Assembly: GCA_050184115.1 (NCBI GenBank)
Contig: JBFXAQ010000010.1
Coordinates: 160,116 to 224,115 of the forward strand
Length of the DNA stretch: 64,000 nt
Source of the DNA: JACKNG01 sp050184115
Lineage (GTDB): Bacteria > Pseudomonadota > Gammaproteobacteria > Ga0077536
Direction: 5' to 3'
The notes under the pieces were generated by a model. It had not been told where the DNA came from, did no database searches, and was given only the letters and a program-made list of their open reading frames with translations. The position numbers were made by a program, and so were the translations under genes. This document shows, piece by piece, positions 1 to 11,011 of this stretch; the stretch's first letter is position 1, and each line of letters opens with the position of its first letter.

Positions 1-603
1 GCGGGTTCGCAACGGCGCCGGAACCACGGCGCCGACGCGGAACGCGCCGTCGTTGGCAAGCTCGGCGGCCCACATTTCGAACATGGCCCGCAAGGCCGCC
101 TTCGACGCCCCGTATGCGCCCCAGTTCGGTTTCGCGTCATAGGCTTCGGCGGCGAGTGTCACTACCAGGCGGGCGCGCCCCGAAGCGCGCAGCAACGGCC
201 AGCAGGCCTGGGTCAGCAGCAACGCGCTGTGCACGTTGACCTGAAACACCCGCGCCCAGGTCACGGCGTCGTAGAGTGGCAGCGGCGAGAGGTCGCCAAG
301 CGCGGCGGCGACCAGTGCCAGGCCGTCGAGACGCCCGAAGCGTTCGTCGAGCAGGCCGGCGACGGTGGCGTAGTCGTCCACGCCGGCCGCTTCGAGGTTG
401 ATCGGCAGCAGTACCGGTGCGGGATGGCCATCGGCCTCCACGGCGTTCGCGAACGCTTCCAGGGCGCGCACGTCCCGCGCCGCGGCAACGACCGTCGCCC
501 CTGCCGCCGCACAGGCGCGGGCGACGGCCTGGCCGATGCCACGGCTGGCCCCCGTGATCAGAATGACGCGCCCGGCCAAGACGCCGTCTGCAGGTTCGGA
601 CAT
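1..603 (-). CDS. SDR-family oxidoreductase (YciK-like), C-terminus outside window
   Basis: Reads on the minus strand from an ATG at 603 and runs off the window start, so 201 codons are seen and the C-terminus is missing. The N-terminus has the Rossmann cofactor motif TGASRGIGQ (about residues 18-26), an LD-like stretch after strand 4, and a catalytic YxxxK (YGASK) preceded by NWGA, the arrangement found in the YciK subgroup of short-chain dehydrogenases. It lacks the usual NNAG, having VAAAL in its place, as seen in divergent members. Substrate unknown. It lies 17 nt downstream of nadB on the same strand and may be co-transcribed. Confidence 0.8.
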   Translation of the reverse strand, partial: MSEPADGVLAGRVILITGASRGIGQAVARACAAAGATVVAAARDVRALEAFANAVEADGHPAPVLLPINLEAAGVDDYATVAGLLDERFGRLDGLALVAAALGDLSPLPLYDAVTWARVFQVNVHSALLLTQACWPLLRASGRARLVVTLAAEAYDAKPNWGAYGASKAALRAMFEMWAAELANDGAFRVGAVVPAPLRTR

Positions 604-620
604 GCGCACCGGCCTCGCGT

Positions 621-2231
621 TCAGCTGAAGTCACCGGCGCGCAGGATGGTGTCGCGGCGGTAGTTGGTGTCGTCGGTCAGGGGGTGATCGAGGGTGTAAT
701 GCAGGCCACGGCTCTCGCGCCGTTTCATCGCCGAACGGATGATCAGTTCGGCTACCTGGACGAGGTTGCGCAACTCGATGAGGTCGCCGGAGACGCGGAA
801 GTTGCCATAGAACTCGCTGATCTCCGCGCGCAGCAGTTCGACCCGGCGGCGTGCGCGCTCGAGACGCTTGCTCGTACGCACGATACCGACGTAGTCCCAC
901 ATCAACCGGCGCAATTCGTCCCAGTTGTGCGAGACCACGACTTCCTCATCGGCGTCGGTGACCTGCGACTCGTCCCAGGCCGGGATGATCGGGGCCGCCG
1001 GATCGCTGTCGAGCATGTCGCGCACCGAACGCGCGCAGGCATCGGCCATCACCAGGCATTCGAGCAACGAGTTGCTGGCCATTCGGTTGGCACCGTGCAA
1101 ACCGGTACAGGCGGCCTCGCCGATGGCAAACAGGCCGGGCAGGGTGGTGCGACCCTGCAGGTCGGTGACGATGCCGCCGCACAGGTAGTGCGCCGCCGGC
1201 ACGACAGGGATGGGGTCGCGGGTGATGTCAATACCGTAGGCGAGGCACTGGGCATACGCGTTGGGGAAATGCTCGATGATGAAATCGCGCGGCTTGTGCG
1301 TGATGTCGAGGTAGACGCAATCGAGGCCGAGACGCTTCATCTCGTGGTCGATGGCGCGCGCGACGATGTCGCGCGGCGCGAGTTCGGCGCGGCTGTCGTA
1401 ACGCGGCATGAAGCGCTCGCCCGAACCCACCACGAGGGTACCGCCCTCGCCGCGCAGGGCTTCGGTCAGCAGTAGGGTCTTCGCCTGTGGATGGTAGAGG
1501 CAGGTCGGATGGAACTGCACGAATTCCATGTTCGCAATCGCGCAACCGGCGCGCCAGGCCATGGCGATGCCATCGCCGGTCGCCACGTCCGGATTGCTGG
1601 TATACAGGTAGGCCTTGCCCGCCCCGCCGGTGGCGAGCACCACGGTGCGGGCGGCCAACGTGCGCACCACGCGCGCGGCGATGTCGAAGACGTAGGCGCC
1701 GACACAGCGGTCCGGCGCGATGCCGAGCTTGGCGGTCGTCACGAGATCGATCGCCATGTGGGACTCGAGCAGGGCGATGTTGGGGTGCTCGCGCACGCGC
1801 TCGACGAGGGTTTCCTCGATCGCACGTCCGGTGGCGTCGGCCGCATGGACGACACGCCGGTGGCTGTGTCCGCCCTCGCGGGTGAGATGGAACTCGACCA
1901 CCCCCGAACGGGATGTGCGCGTGCTGAAGGGTACGCCCTGGTCGATCAGCCACTCGATGCGTTCGCGCCCATGGCGGACGATGAATTCGACCGCGTCGCG
2001 GTGGCACAGGCCAGCGCCGGCGGTCAGTGTGTCTTCGATATGCGATTCGATGGAATCGGCATGATCCATCACCGCCGATACGCCGCCCTGGGCATAGTAG
2101 GTGGCCGTCTCGCTCAACGGCCCCTTGCTGAGCACCGCCACGCGCAGGGACTCGGCCAGCGCGAGGGCCAGGCTCAGGCCCGCGGCACCGCTGCCGACGA
2201 TGAGCACGTCGTATGTCTGGTCTTCGTTCAC
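621..2231 (-). CDS. nadB: L-aspartate oxidase
   Basis: FAD enzyme that oxidises L-aspartate to iminoaspartate, the first step of quinolinate and NAD synthesis. The N-terminus carries the dinucleotide fold IVGSGAAGLSLALAL; further in are the succinate dehydrogenase/fumarate reductase-type flavoprotein motifs TREGGHSHRRVVHA and HGANRMASNSLLE. The open frame extends to 2330, but the first 33 codons are low-complexity and unlike the family, so a GTG at 2231 is chosen, giving 536 aa, close to the E. coli length. It is divergent from rpoE, the conserved gammaproteobacterial arrangement. Confidence 0.95.
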   Translation of the reverse strand: MNEDQTYDVLIVGSGAAGLSLALALAESLRVAVLSKGPLSETATYYAQGGVSAVMDHADSIESHIEDTLTAGAGLCHRDAVEFIVRHGRERIEWLIDQGVPFSTRTSRSGVVEFHLTREGGHSHRRVVHAADATGRAIEETLVERVREHPNIALLESHMAIDLVTTAKLGIAPDRCVGAYVFDIAARVVRTLAARTVVLATGGAGKAYLYTSNPDVATGDGIAMAWRAGCAIANMEFVQFHPTCLYHPQAKTLLLTEALRGEGGTLVVGSGERFMPRYDSRAELAPRDIVARAIDHEMKRLGLDCVYLDITHKPRDFIIEHFPNAYAQCLAYGIDITRDPIPVVPAAHYLCGGIVTDLQGRTTLPGLFAIGEAACTGLHGANRMASNSLLECLVMADACARSVRDMLDSDPAAPIIPAWDESQVTDADEEVVVSHNWDELRRLMWDYVGIVRTSKRLERARRRVELLRAEISEFYGNFRVSGDLIELRNLVQVAELIIRSAMKRRESRGLHYTLDHPLTDDTNYRRDTILRAGDFS

Positions 2232-2371
2232 GGATGGCTTCCGAATCGCGCCGGCCGGCGCCGGCGTCGTGGAGCCGCCGCGCGGACTGCATGGTGTGGG
2301 CAGGGGCTCCGGGACGGGCATCGGACCCAACTGCGGTTATACTCCGCACGCTGTTCCACGCCCGGCAACCC

Positions 2372-2399
2372 CGAACTATTCACGCACCCGATGGTCTAC
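2372..2399 (+). promoter_or_regulatory. Candidate sigma-E autoregulatory promoter of rpoE
   Basis: CGAACTA (2372-2378), 16 nt, then TCTAC (2395-2399), close to the sigma-E consensus GGAACTT-N16-TCTGA. It lies about 50 nt before the rpoE start, where rpoE/algU operons of gammaproteobacteria usually have a self-activated promoter. Based on motif match and position only. Confidence 0.5.
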
Positions 2400-2451
2400 T
2401 TGGTCACCGCCCGCCGCGGCCTCGCGGTCATGATACAAGGATAGAGCCTGA

Positions 2452-3030
2452 GTGGGCGACAGCATTACCGACAACGAGCTGGTGACCCGTGTTCAGCAAG
2501 GTGACAAGAACGCCTTCGACCTGCTGGTCCTCAAGTACCAGCACCGCATCGTGAAACTGGTGTCGCGCTATGTCCGTGAGCCTTCCGACGCGCTCGACGT
2601 CACCCAGGAGACCTTCCTCAAGGCCTACCGTGCGCTGCCCAATTTCCGCGGCGATAGCGCGTTCTACACGTGGATCTACCGCATCGCGATCAACACGGCC
2701 AAGAACTACCTGGTGGCGTTGTCGCGACGCCCCCTCGAGGTCGATCTCGAGAACGACGACGGCGAACCCATCGATCTCGAAGGATTACACGGATCGCTTG
2801 ACACCCCCGAGCATCTGCTGCTGACAGAAGAGATCCGAGAAACCATCCTCGACGCCATGCGTAAGCTGCCTGACGACCTGCGCGAGGCGATCATGCTGCG
2901 CGAGGTCGACGGCCTCAGCTACGAGGAGATCGCGACCGTGATGGACTGCCCCATTGGCACGGTGCGCTCACGCATATTCCGGGCGCGGGAGGCCATCGAC
3001 AGCCGCCTCAAGCCCCTGCTGGAACACTGA
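2452..3030 (+). CDS. rpoE: RNA polymerase sigma-E factor (RpoE/AlgU)
   Basis: ECF sigma factor of 192 aa for envelope stress. Region 2 (DLLVLKYQHRIVKLVSRYV to YTWIYRIAINTAKN) binds core polymerase and the -10 element; region 4 (LREAIMLREVDGLSYEEIA) reads the -35. Start is GTG at 2452, with AAGG 11 nt upstream. It heads rpoE-rseA-rseB-mucD; rseC is absent, since mucD follows rseB directly. Activity should be held by RseA at the membrane and released by regulated proteolysis. Confidence 0.97.
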   Translation: MGDSITDNELVTRVQQGDKNAFDLLVLKYQHRIVKLVSRYVREPSDALDVTQETFLKAYRALPNFRGDSAFYTWIYRIAINTAKNYLVALSRRPLEVDLENDDGEPIDLEGLHGSLDTPEHLLLTEEIRETILDAMRKLPDDLREAIMLREVDGLSYEEIATVMDCPIGTVRSRIFRAREAIDSRLKPLLEH

Positions 3031-3049
3031 CGAATCGGAAGATGTCCGC

Positions 3050-3583
3050 ATGAACGACGAAGACATTTCGGCCCTGGCCGACGACGAGATCGAGGCGGCG
3101 CGCCTCGCCGATCTGCTCCAACGCATCGGCGAGGAGGGTAATGCGCGCCGCACGTGGGCCCGCTATCACCTCATCGGCGAGGTGTTGCGCGGGGAGGACG
3201 GCGGCGCCGAGCGCCCGCGGGAGACCGTGCCGAGGACGGTGGTCGCGCCCATGGGCCGTGCCGGCCGTCTGCGCGTGCCGCTGGCCGGTCTCGCCATCGC
3301 GGCCTCGGTCGCCGCACTCACGGTCGTACTCGTTGCCGGTAATCGTGATATCGCGCGCGGCACGTCGACCGGGGTAGACGTCGCGGAGGATGTCCGGCTG
3401 CCGCCATTGGCGACAACGCCGGTCGAGTCGGTCATGGGCGAGGACGCCAGTGGCCTCGTGCCGGCCAGCGCGCACGACCAGCGCCTGAACGGCTACCTGG
3501 TCAACTTCAACGAACAGCGCGCGCGCCTGGGCATGCCCGGCGTACACCCCTACGTGCGTATCGTCGGCTTCGAGCAGCGTTGA
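3050..3583 (+). CDS. rseA: Anti-sigma-E factor RseA/MucA
   Basis: Single-pass inner-membrane anti-sigma factor of 177 aa. The cytoplasmic N-terminus (about 1-60, starting MNDEDISALADDEIE, with WARYHLIGEVLRG) is the sigma-binding domain; one transmembrane helix lies near residues 80-100 (LAGLAIAASVAALTVVLVAG); the rest is periplasmic and should bind RseB. The start at 3050 is chosen because it opens with the conserved sigma-binding domain; the open frame goes further upstream only within rpoE. Its stop overlaps the rseB start by 4 nt. Confidence 0.9.
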   Translation: MNDEDISALADDEIEAARLADLLQRIGEEGNARRTWARYHLIGEVLRGEDGGAERPRETVPRTVVAPMGRAGRLRVPLAGLAIAASVAALTVVLVAGNRDIARGTSTGVDVAEDVRLPPLATTPVESVMGEDASGLVPASAHDQRLNGYLVNFNEQRARLGMPGVHPYVRIVGFEQR

Positions 3584-4572
3584 GCGGCCGCGGCAGGACG
3601 TCCGGACAACGCCTGCGCCTCGTCGGCGCCGGCCTGCTGCTGCTCGTCGGCTGGGCCTGCCACGCCGACGACCAGGCCCGGAACCTGCTGCGCGAGATGC
3701 ACGACGCCACCCGCCACAGCAACTACGACGGCATTTTTGTCTACCAGCGCGGGGTTCAGCTCGATACCATGCGTCTGGTCCACATGTATGACGGCGATGC
3801 CGAGCGCGAGCGCCTGATCTCTTTGTCCGGGCCAGCCCGCGAAGTCATCCGCGACGGCACCCGCGTGACCTGCCTGTTCGCCGACGATCACGCCGCGATG
3901 GTCGAACGGGCGCCGCCACGCGACATCATCGGTATTGGATTTTCCGCCCCGGTCGACGCGCTGGTGGATAACTACCGCTTCAGCGTCGAAGGACGCGATC
4001 GCATCGCCGGTCGCGACGCCATGATCGTGGGAGTGACCCCCCGCCGCGACGACCGCTATGCCTACCAGTTGTGGATCGACGCCGCGTCCAAGCTGCTGCT
4101 CAAGTCGATCATCCTCGGCCGCGGAGGGCGCGTGCTGGAGCAGGTCCAGTTCACCCGCATCGACCTCGTCGACCAGCCGGACCCGGCCCGCCTGCAGCCC
4201 GAGATCGGCGGCAGTGGCTTCACCTGGCATCTCGATGACGACGACAGCGACGTATCGGCGACGGGGGCGGAGGTCGCCCAGTGGCAGGTCAACTGGGTCC
4301 CTGAAGGCTTCGAGCTCAAGGAGAACGACGTGCAGAACATGGCGACCAGCAAGATGCCGGTCGACCATCTCGTGTATTCTGACGGCTTGGCGATGGTTTC
4401 GGTCTTCATCGAAGCCTTGATGGAGGGTGAACCCCCGCTGCAGGGTTACTCGGCGCGCGGCGCGGTCAATGCCTTCAGCCGTATTGCCGATAATCACCAG
4501 ATTACGGTGGTCGGGGAAGTCCCGCTGCCGACCGTGAGACAAATCGCGGCGTCGGTCAGCAGGGAACCCTAA
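3580..4572 (+). CDS. rseB: Sigma-E regulatory protein RseB/MucB
   Basis: Periplasmic protein of 330 aa that shields RseA from DegS-type proteolysis and senses mislocalised lipoproteins or LPS. A TTG start overlaps the rseA stop. Residues about 11-29 form a signal peptide (LRLVGAGLLLLVGWACHA). The body has family signatures such as NYDGIFVYQRG and a C-terminal domain containing VNWVPEGFELKE. Between it and mucD is a 29-nt gap with no recognisable rseC. Confidence 0.9.
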   Translation: MSGRGRTSGQRLRLVGAGLLLLVGWACHADDQARNLLREMHDATRHSNYDGIFVYQRGVQLDTMRLVHMYDGDAERERLISLSGPAREVIRDGTRVTCLFADDHAAMVERAPPRDIIGIGFSAPVDALVDNYRFSVEGRDRIAGRDAMIVGVTPRRDDRYAYQLWIDAASKLLLKSIILGRGGRVLEQVQFTRIDLVDQPDPARLQPEIGGSGFTWHLDDDDSDVSATGAEVAQWQVNWVPEGFELKENDVQNMATSKMPVDHLVYSDGLAMVSVFIEALMEGEPPLQGYSARGAVNAFSRIADNHQITVVGEVPLPTVRQIAASVSREP

Positions 4573-4601
4573 GCACCTGACTGCAAAGATTTTTGGATGA
4601 C

Positions 4602-6056
4602 ATGAAGCAAAAAGCACTGCTGCTCGCCGCGGCATTCGCCGTGGCTCTGACCAGCGCCCTGCCGGCGCCGGCGGCCATCACCGGCCTGCCTGATTTCACC
4701 CAGCTCGCGCGCGACAACAGCCCCGCAGTGGTCAACATCAGCTCGACCATCAAGGAGGCCAAGGCAGAGGACAACCTGCCGCACGGCTTCTCCATGCCGG
4801 ATATTCCGGAGGACGGCCCGCTGTCCGAGTTCTTCCGCCGCTTTTTCGGCGAGGAGGGACCCGGCATGCCGCCCGGCGGCATCGACCCGCGCACCTCGCT
4901 GGGCTCGGGCTTCATCATCTCCACCGACGGTTACGTCATCACCAATTACCACGTCGTACGCGAGGCCGACGAGGTGGTCGTGCGCATGTCCGACCGCAGC
5001 GAGTACAAGGCCGAGGTCATCGGTTCCGACCCGCGCAGCGACATCGCCGTGCTCAAGATCAACACGGATGCCACACTGCCGACCGTCAAACTCGGCAGCT
5101 CGGAAACACTCGAAGTCGGCGAATGGGTCCTGGCCATCGGCTCGCCATTCGGCTTCGATTACTCGGTCACCGCCGGTATCGTCAGCGCCAAGGGTCGCAG
5201 CCTGCCGAATGAGAACTACGTGCCTTTCATTCAGACCGATGTCGCCATCAATCCTGGGAATTCCGGCGGGCCGCTGTTCAACCTCGACGGCGAAGTGGTC
5301 GGAGTCAACTCCCAGATCTACAGCCGTACCGGCGGCTTCATGGGCGTCTCGTTCGCCATCCCGATCCACGTCGTGATGAACGTCTACGAGCAACTGCGCG
5401 ACAAGGGCAGCGTCACTCGTGGCTGGCTGGGCGTGCTCATTCAGGACGTCACCGCGGAGCTCGCCGAATCATTCAACATGGACAAGCCGCGCGGTGCGCT
5501 CGTCTCCAAGGTGCTTGCCGACAGCCCGGCCAAGCAGGGCGGTCTCGAGACGGGGGACGTCATCGTCACCTTCAATGGCCGCGCGGTCGATCAATCGTCC
5601 GATCTGCCGCCGATCGTCGGTGCCACCCAGGTCGGCGACAAGATCCCCGTGGAGGTCATTCGCGGCGGCAAGCGCCAGACGGTGACCATCGAGATCGGCG
5701 CGCTTCCCGATGACGACGAAGAGATCGCGCTCGGCGACAACCCCGAAGCCAAATCGAACGTCGACGCGCGGCTCGGCGTTGCCGTGCGCAATCTCGATGC
5801 AGAGCAGCGCGAGGCGCTGCAGGTAGATGCCGGCGGTGTCCTGATCGAGGACATCGAGCGTGGTCCCGCCTACGATGCAGGGCTACGCGCCGGGGACGTC
5901 GTCCTCCAGCTCAACAACCAGAAGATCACCGACGCCAAGCAGTTCCTCGAGGTCGTCGCCAAGCTGCCGGCCGACAAGACGGTCCCGGTGCTGGTGCAAC
6001 GTCAGGGCAACCCGCTTTTCCTGGCCATGAAGGTCGTGCCGCGCGATGACGGCTGA
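4602..6056 (+). CDS. mucD: Periplasmic serine protease MucD/DegP
   Basis: HtrA-type protease/chaperone that degrades misfolded envelope proteins. A signal peptide covers about residues 1-25. The trypsin-like domain has the triad His117 (TNYHVV), Asp147 (SDIAVL) and Ser221 (NPGNSGGPLF); two PDZ domains follow (about 265-350 and 375-465). Total 484 aa, near the Pseudomonas MucD length. The ATG at 4602 is preferred over a TTG nine bases upstream because it opens a normal signal peptide. Last gene of the sigma-E operon proper; its end overlaps the next gene by 11 nt. Confidence 0.95.
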   Translation: MKQKALLLAAAFAVALTSALPAPAAITGLPDFTQLARDNSPAVVNISSTIKEAKAEDNLPHGFSMPDIPEDGPLSEFFRRFFGEEGPGMPPGGIDPRTSLGSGFIISTDGYVITNYHVVREADEVVVRMSDRSEYKAEVIGSDPRSDIAVLKINTDATLPTVKLGSSETLEVGEWVLAIGSPFGFDYSVTAGIVSAKGRSLPNENYVPFIQTDVAINPGNSGGPLFNLDGEVVGVNSQIYSRTGGFMGVSFAIPIHVVMNVYEQLRDKGSVTRGWLGVLIQDVTAELAESFNMDKPRGALVSKVLADSPAKQGGLETGDVIVTFNGRAVDQSSDLPPIVGATQVGDKIPVEVIRGGKRQTVTIEIGALPDDDEEIALGDNPEAKSNVDARLGVAVRNLDAEQREALQVDAGGVLIEDIERGPAYDAGLRAGDVVLQLNNQKITDAKQFLEVVAKLPADKTVPVLVQRQGNPLFLAMKVVPRDDG

Positions 6057-6312
6057 GAGCGGTGGCGCGCCCGCCAAACTCGAGCTGACCCTATACAGCC
6101 GCCTCGAATGCCCGTTGTGCGACGAATTCCAGGTGGCATTGGCGGCGTGGAGTGCCGCCAATCGACCGATAGCAGTCGTGGTCGTCGACATCGACCGCGA
6201 TGCCGCCCTGGTCGAAAGCTACCAGTGGCGAATCCCGGTGCTCGCGACAGGCGGACGCGAGCTCTGCGCCGGCCACTTCGACCCTGCCTGCATGCCCACG
6301 GACCATTCCTGA
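6046..6312 (+). CDS. Glutaredoxin-like small thiol-disulfide protein
   Basis: An 88-aa thioredoxin-fold protein of the DUF836/glutaredoxin-like family. It has the active-site-like CPLC (about residues 22-25, in SRLECPLCDEF) and the cis-proline stretch YQWRIPVL that shapes the glutathione-binding edge. Start ATG overlaps the mucD stop, so it is translationally coupled to the envelope protease. Probable cytoplasmic redox role; substrate unknown. Confidence 0.8.
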   Translation: MTAESGGAPAKLELTLYSRLECPLCDEFQVALAAWSAANRPIAVVVVDIDRDAALVESYQWRIPVLATGGRELCAGHFDPACMPTDHS

Positions 6313-6352
6313 ATCGGCGAATCGGATGATGCGCCCGCACACGGGGGTGCGC

Positions 6353-6358
6353 TAGAAT
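6353..6358 (+). promoter_or_regulatory. Possible -10 box upstream of lepA
   Basis: TAGAAT 45 nt before the lepA start, the only intergenic gap in the mucD-lepA stretch. No convincing -35 is seen at 16-18 nt spacing, so this rests on the hexamer and position alone. Confidence 0.25.
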
Positions 6359-6402
6359 CGCGCTCTTTTCCTCGCCCCCTGGGACCGCACCTCCCGCCAT
6401 TC

Positions 6403-8207
<1,805 letters not shown>

Positions 8208-8211
<4 letters not shown>

Positions 8212-8990
8212 TCTGGGATTTTGCCGCCATACTGACCCTGCTGGTACTGGTCAGTGGCGCGGTCTGGGCAGGGGATGCGCTGCTTTTCGCGCCGCGGCGA
8301 CGCGCCGCCGCCGCGGCCGTCAGTGGGGAACCGGCGCTGCCGCTGCTGGTCGACTACGCGAAGTCGTTCTTTCCCATCTTTCTCGTCGTCCTGCTGCTGC
8401 GCTCGTTCCTGGTCGAGCCGTTCCGTATCCCCTCGGGTTCCATGATCCCGACCCTGGTCGTTGGTGATTTCATCCTCGTCAACAAGTACACCTATGGCAT
8501 CCGTCTGCCGGTGCTCAACCGCAAGGTCATCGAACTCGGTGCGCCGGAACGTGGCGATGTCGTCGTGTTCCGCTACCCGCTAGACCCGGCGACACCGTTC
8601 ATCAAACGCATCGTCGGACTGCCGGGTGACCACGTCGTGTACCGCGACAAACACCTCTACATCAACGGTGAAGAGGTCGAGCGAGTACCGGAAGGGACGT
8701 ACGTTGGTGTACGATCTTCCGTCCAGCACACGGGAGCGCAGGTCTACCGCGAGCAGCTCGGTGACGTGCAGCACGATATTCTCATCACCCCGGGGGCGCG
8801 TACACTCGACGGCGAGTTCGACGTCCCGCCTGGGCACTACTTCGTCCTCGGTGACAATCGCGACAACAGCCGCGATTCACGTTACTGGGGCTATGTGCCG
8901 GATGAAAACCTGGTCGGAAGGGCCTTTTTCATCTGGTTCCACTGGGATGGCGGACCGGACTTCGGTCGCGTCGGCAATACGATTGAATAG
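8208..8990 (+). CDS. lepB: Signal peptidase I
   Basis: Inner-membrane leader peptidase that cleaves Sec and Tat signal peptides. Two transmembrane helices (about 5-25 and 53-70) precede the catalytic Ser78 in PSGSMIPT and the general base Lys133 in FIKRIVGLPGD; the box GDNRDNSRDSRYWG is near the C-terminus. The start is GTG 8208, overlapping the lepA stop; 260 aa. The frame is open into lepA but that part is not LepB-like. Confidence 0.96.
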
Positions 8991-9004
8991 CGGGGGAAGC
9001 GGCG

Positions 9005-9403
9005 ATGAACCGTAAACGTCAAAGCGGAATCACGCTCACTGGCCTGATCATGTCGTGCATCGTGCTCGGCGGAGCCGCGCTCACTGGCATGAAGCTGTGG
9101 CCGATCTACAACGAAAAATTCAAGGTCGACGTCGGCATGGACAAGCTTGCGGCGCTCCCGGAGGGCGCGCGGATGAACAAGCTCGCCCTGGCCAACGCAC
9201 TACAGAAGCAGTTCGACGTACAGGACGTCGACTCGTTGAAAGAGAGCGATGTGCGCAAGATCCTCAAGGTCGGTCCGATCAAGGGCCAGCCCGGCAAGTA
9301 CGCCTCGTTCACCTACGAGATTCGGCGACCGTTCTTCGCCAACCTCGACGTCGTGATGAATTACGACAAGACCGTCCGGCTGGCCGGCGACAAGACCGAC
9401 TGA
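9005..9403 (+). CDS. DUF4845 membrane-anchored protein
   Basis: A 132-aa protein with an N-terminal hydrophobic segment (about 9-30) after a basic start (MNRKRQSGITLTGLI), superficially like a pilin leader but without Glu at +5. The remainder is a small soluble domain facing the periplasm. Genes of this family commonly sit between lepB and rnc in gammaproteobacteria, as here. Function unknown. Confidence 0.8.
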   Translation: MNRKRQSGITLTGLIMSCIVLGGAALTGMKLWPIYNEKFKVDVGMDKLAALPEGARMNKLALANALQKQFDVQDVDSLKESDVRKILKVGPIKGQPGKYASFTYEIRRPFFANLDVVMNYDKTVRLAGDKTD

Positions 9404-9422
9404 CAATTCGTGCGAAGCCCCG

Positions 9423-10091
9423 GTGCAGGCGCTACAGCGTAGCCTGGACTACACCTTCGATGACGGTGAGCTATGCAGACGCGCCCTCACGCATCGCAGC
9501 GCGGGCGCACGTCATAACGAACGCCTGGAGTTTCTCGGTGACGCGCTGCTCGGCATGATCGTGGCCGAGTACTTGTTCGAAACCTTTCCCACCGCCGACG
9601 AGGGGCAGCTGACCCGCACGCGCGCTGCATTGGTCAACCGCGAATGCCTGGCCGAACTCGCGCGCGGCCTGGCCCTCGGCGAGGTTCTCGTACTCGGCGA
9701 AGGAGAGCAGAAGAGCGGCGGCTGGCGACGGGATTCGATCCTCGCCAACACACTGGAAGCTCTGATCGGGGCAATCTACCTCGATGGCGGTTTCGACTCC
9801 TGCCGGCGGGTGGTGCGCGGCATCTACGCCGACCGCCTCGATCAGGTCGATCCGGGGGCCGCGGCAAAGGATCCCAAGACCGCGCTGCAGGAGTTCCTGC
9901 AAGCGCGACGACACGATCTGCCGCGCTATGAAACCACGCGGGTCAGCGGGCCGCCGCACGAGCAGATCTTCACCGTGAGTTGCCACGTCGACAGCCTCGA
10001 GGCGCCAGTCACCGCGGAGGGCAACAGCCGGCGCAAAGCGGAACAGGCCGCGGCGCGGGCGGCGCTACGACAACTGCGGAGCGCAACGTGA
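9423..10091 (+). CDS. rnc: Ribonuclease III
   Basis: Double-strand-specific endoribonuclease for rRNA and mRNA processing, 222 aa. The catalytic domain has the signature ERLEFLGDALLG (about residues 38-49) and the second acidic site in DSILANTLEALIGAIYLD; a dsRNA-binding domain (about 155-220) ends with RRKAEQAAARAAL. Start is GTG 9423. The era start overlaps its stop by 4 nt, the usual rnc-era coupling. Confidence 0.97.
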   Translation: MQALQRSLDYTFDDGELCRRALTHRSAGARHNERLEFLGDALLGMIVAEYLFETFPTADEGQLTRTRAALVNRECLAELARGLALGEVLVLGEGEQKSGGWRRDSILANTLEALIGAIYLDGGFDSCRRVVRGIYADRLDQVDPGAAAKDPKTALQEFLQARRHDLPRYETTRVSGPPHEQIFTVSCHVDSLEAPVTAEGNSRRKAEQAAARAALRQLRSAT

Positions 10092-10978
10092 GCGAACATT
10101 GCGGGCTCGTCGCGATCGTCGGACGCGCCAATGTCGGCAAGTCGACCCTGCTCAATACCGTTCTCGGGCAGAAGCTCAGCATCACCTCGCGCAAGCCGCA
10201 AACCACGCGTTACCAGTTGCTCGGCGTCCACACGGTCGGCACGACCCAGTTCGTATTCGTCGACACGCCGGGCTGGCAGCGCAGTCCGCGCAATCGACTC
10301 AACCGACTCATGAACCGTCAGGTCAACCAGGCCATACGTGACGTCGACTGTATCGTCATGCTATGTGATGCGCGCGGCTGGACCGCCGACGACGAACTGG
10401 TCAGTCGCATGGTCGCCCAGACCGGTTTGCCGGCCCTGCTCGTGCTGAACAAGCACGACATGCTGAAGCGCAAGGAACAGCTGCTGCCGGAAATCGAACG
10501 ACTGGCCGCGAGCGAAAGTCACTTCGCCGAATTCCTGCCGCTATGCGCACGTACCGGCAGTGGTATCGACCACCTGCTCGACGCGCTCGCCCGACGCATG
10601 CCCGAGCGGCCGCACATGTTCCCGCCGGACCAGATCACCGATCGCAGCGAGCGCTTCCTGGCCGGTGAGATCGTCCGCGAGAAAACCATGCGCTACCTCG
10701 GCGACGAATTGCCCTATCGGACGAGCGTCGTCATCGACGACTTCACGGATGAGGAACGACTCACGCGTATCATCGCCACGGTCTGGGTCGAACGTGACAG
10801 CCAGAAGCCAATCGTGATCGGCAAAGCGGGTGAACTGATGAAGAAGATCGCCAGTGATGCGCGGCGTGATCTCGAACAACTGCTTGGCCGCAAGGTTTTT
10901 CTCACGGTGTGGGTCAAGACCAAACGCGGCTGGACCGACAACGCCGAGGCATTACAGGCCATCGGCCTCGGCGACTAG
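10088..10978 (+). CDS. era: GTPase Era
   Basis: GTPase that binds 16S rRNA and assists 30S maturation. G1 GRANVGKST, G2 region QTTRYQ, G3 DTPGWQ and G4 NKHD are seen, followed by a C-terminal KH domain with GKAGELMKKI. A GTG at 10088 overlapping the rnc stop begins directly with the G domain, giving 296 aa; the longer open frame only extends into rnc. Confidence 0.97.
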   Translation: MSEHCGLVAIVGRANVGKSTLLNTVLGQKLSITSRKPQTTRYQLLGVHTVGTTQFVFVDTPGWQRSPRNRLNRLMNRQVNQAIRDVDCIVMLCDARGWTADDELVSRMVAQTGLPALLVLNKHDMLKRKEQLLPEIERLAASESHFAEFLPLCARTGSGIDHLLDALARRMPERPHMFPPDQITDRSERFLAGEIVREKTMRYLGDELPYRTSVVIDDFTDEERLTRIIATVWVERDSQKPIVIGKAGELMKKIASDARRDLEQLLGRKVFLTVWVKTKRGWTDNAEALQAIGLGD

Positions 10979-11011
10979 CGCGGCTCGCGGGCGCGTCTGG
11001 ACGCGCTGGCC

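Noticed and set aside
2232..2330. Longer N-terminus of nadB (33 extra codons)
   Set aside because: Pro/Ser-rich and unlike the family; it would also cover the rpoE/nadB promoter region.
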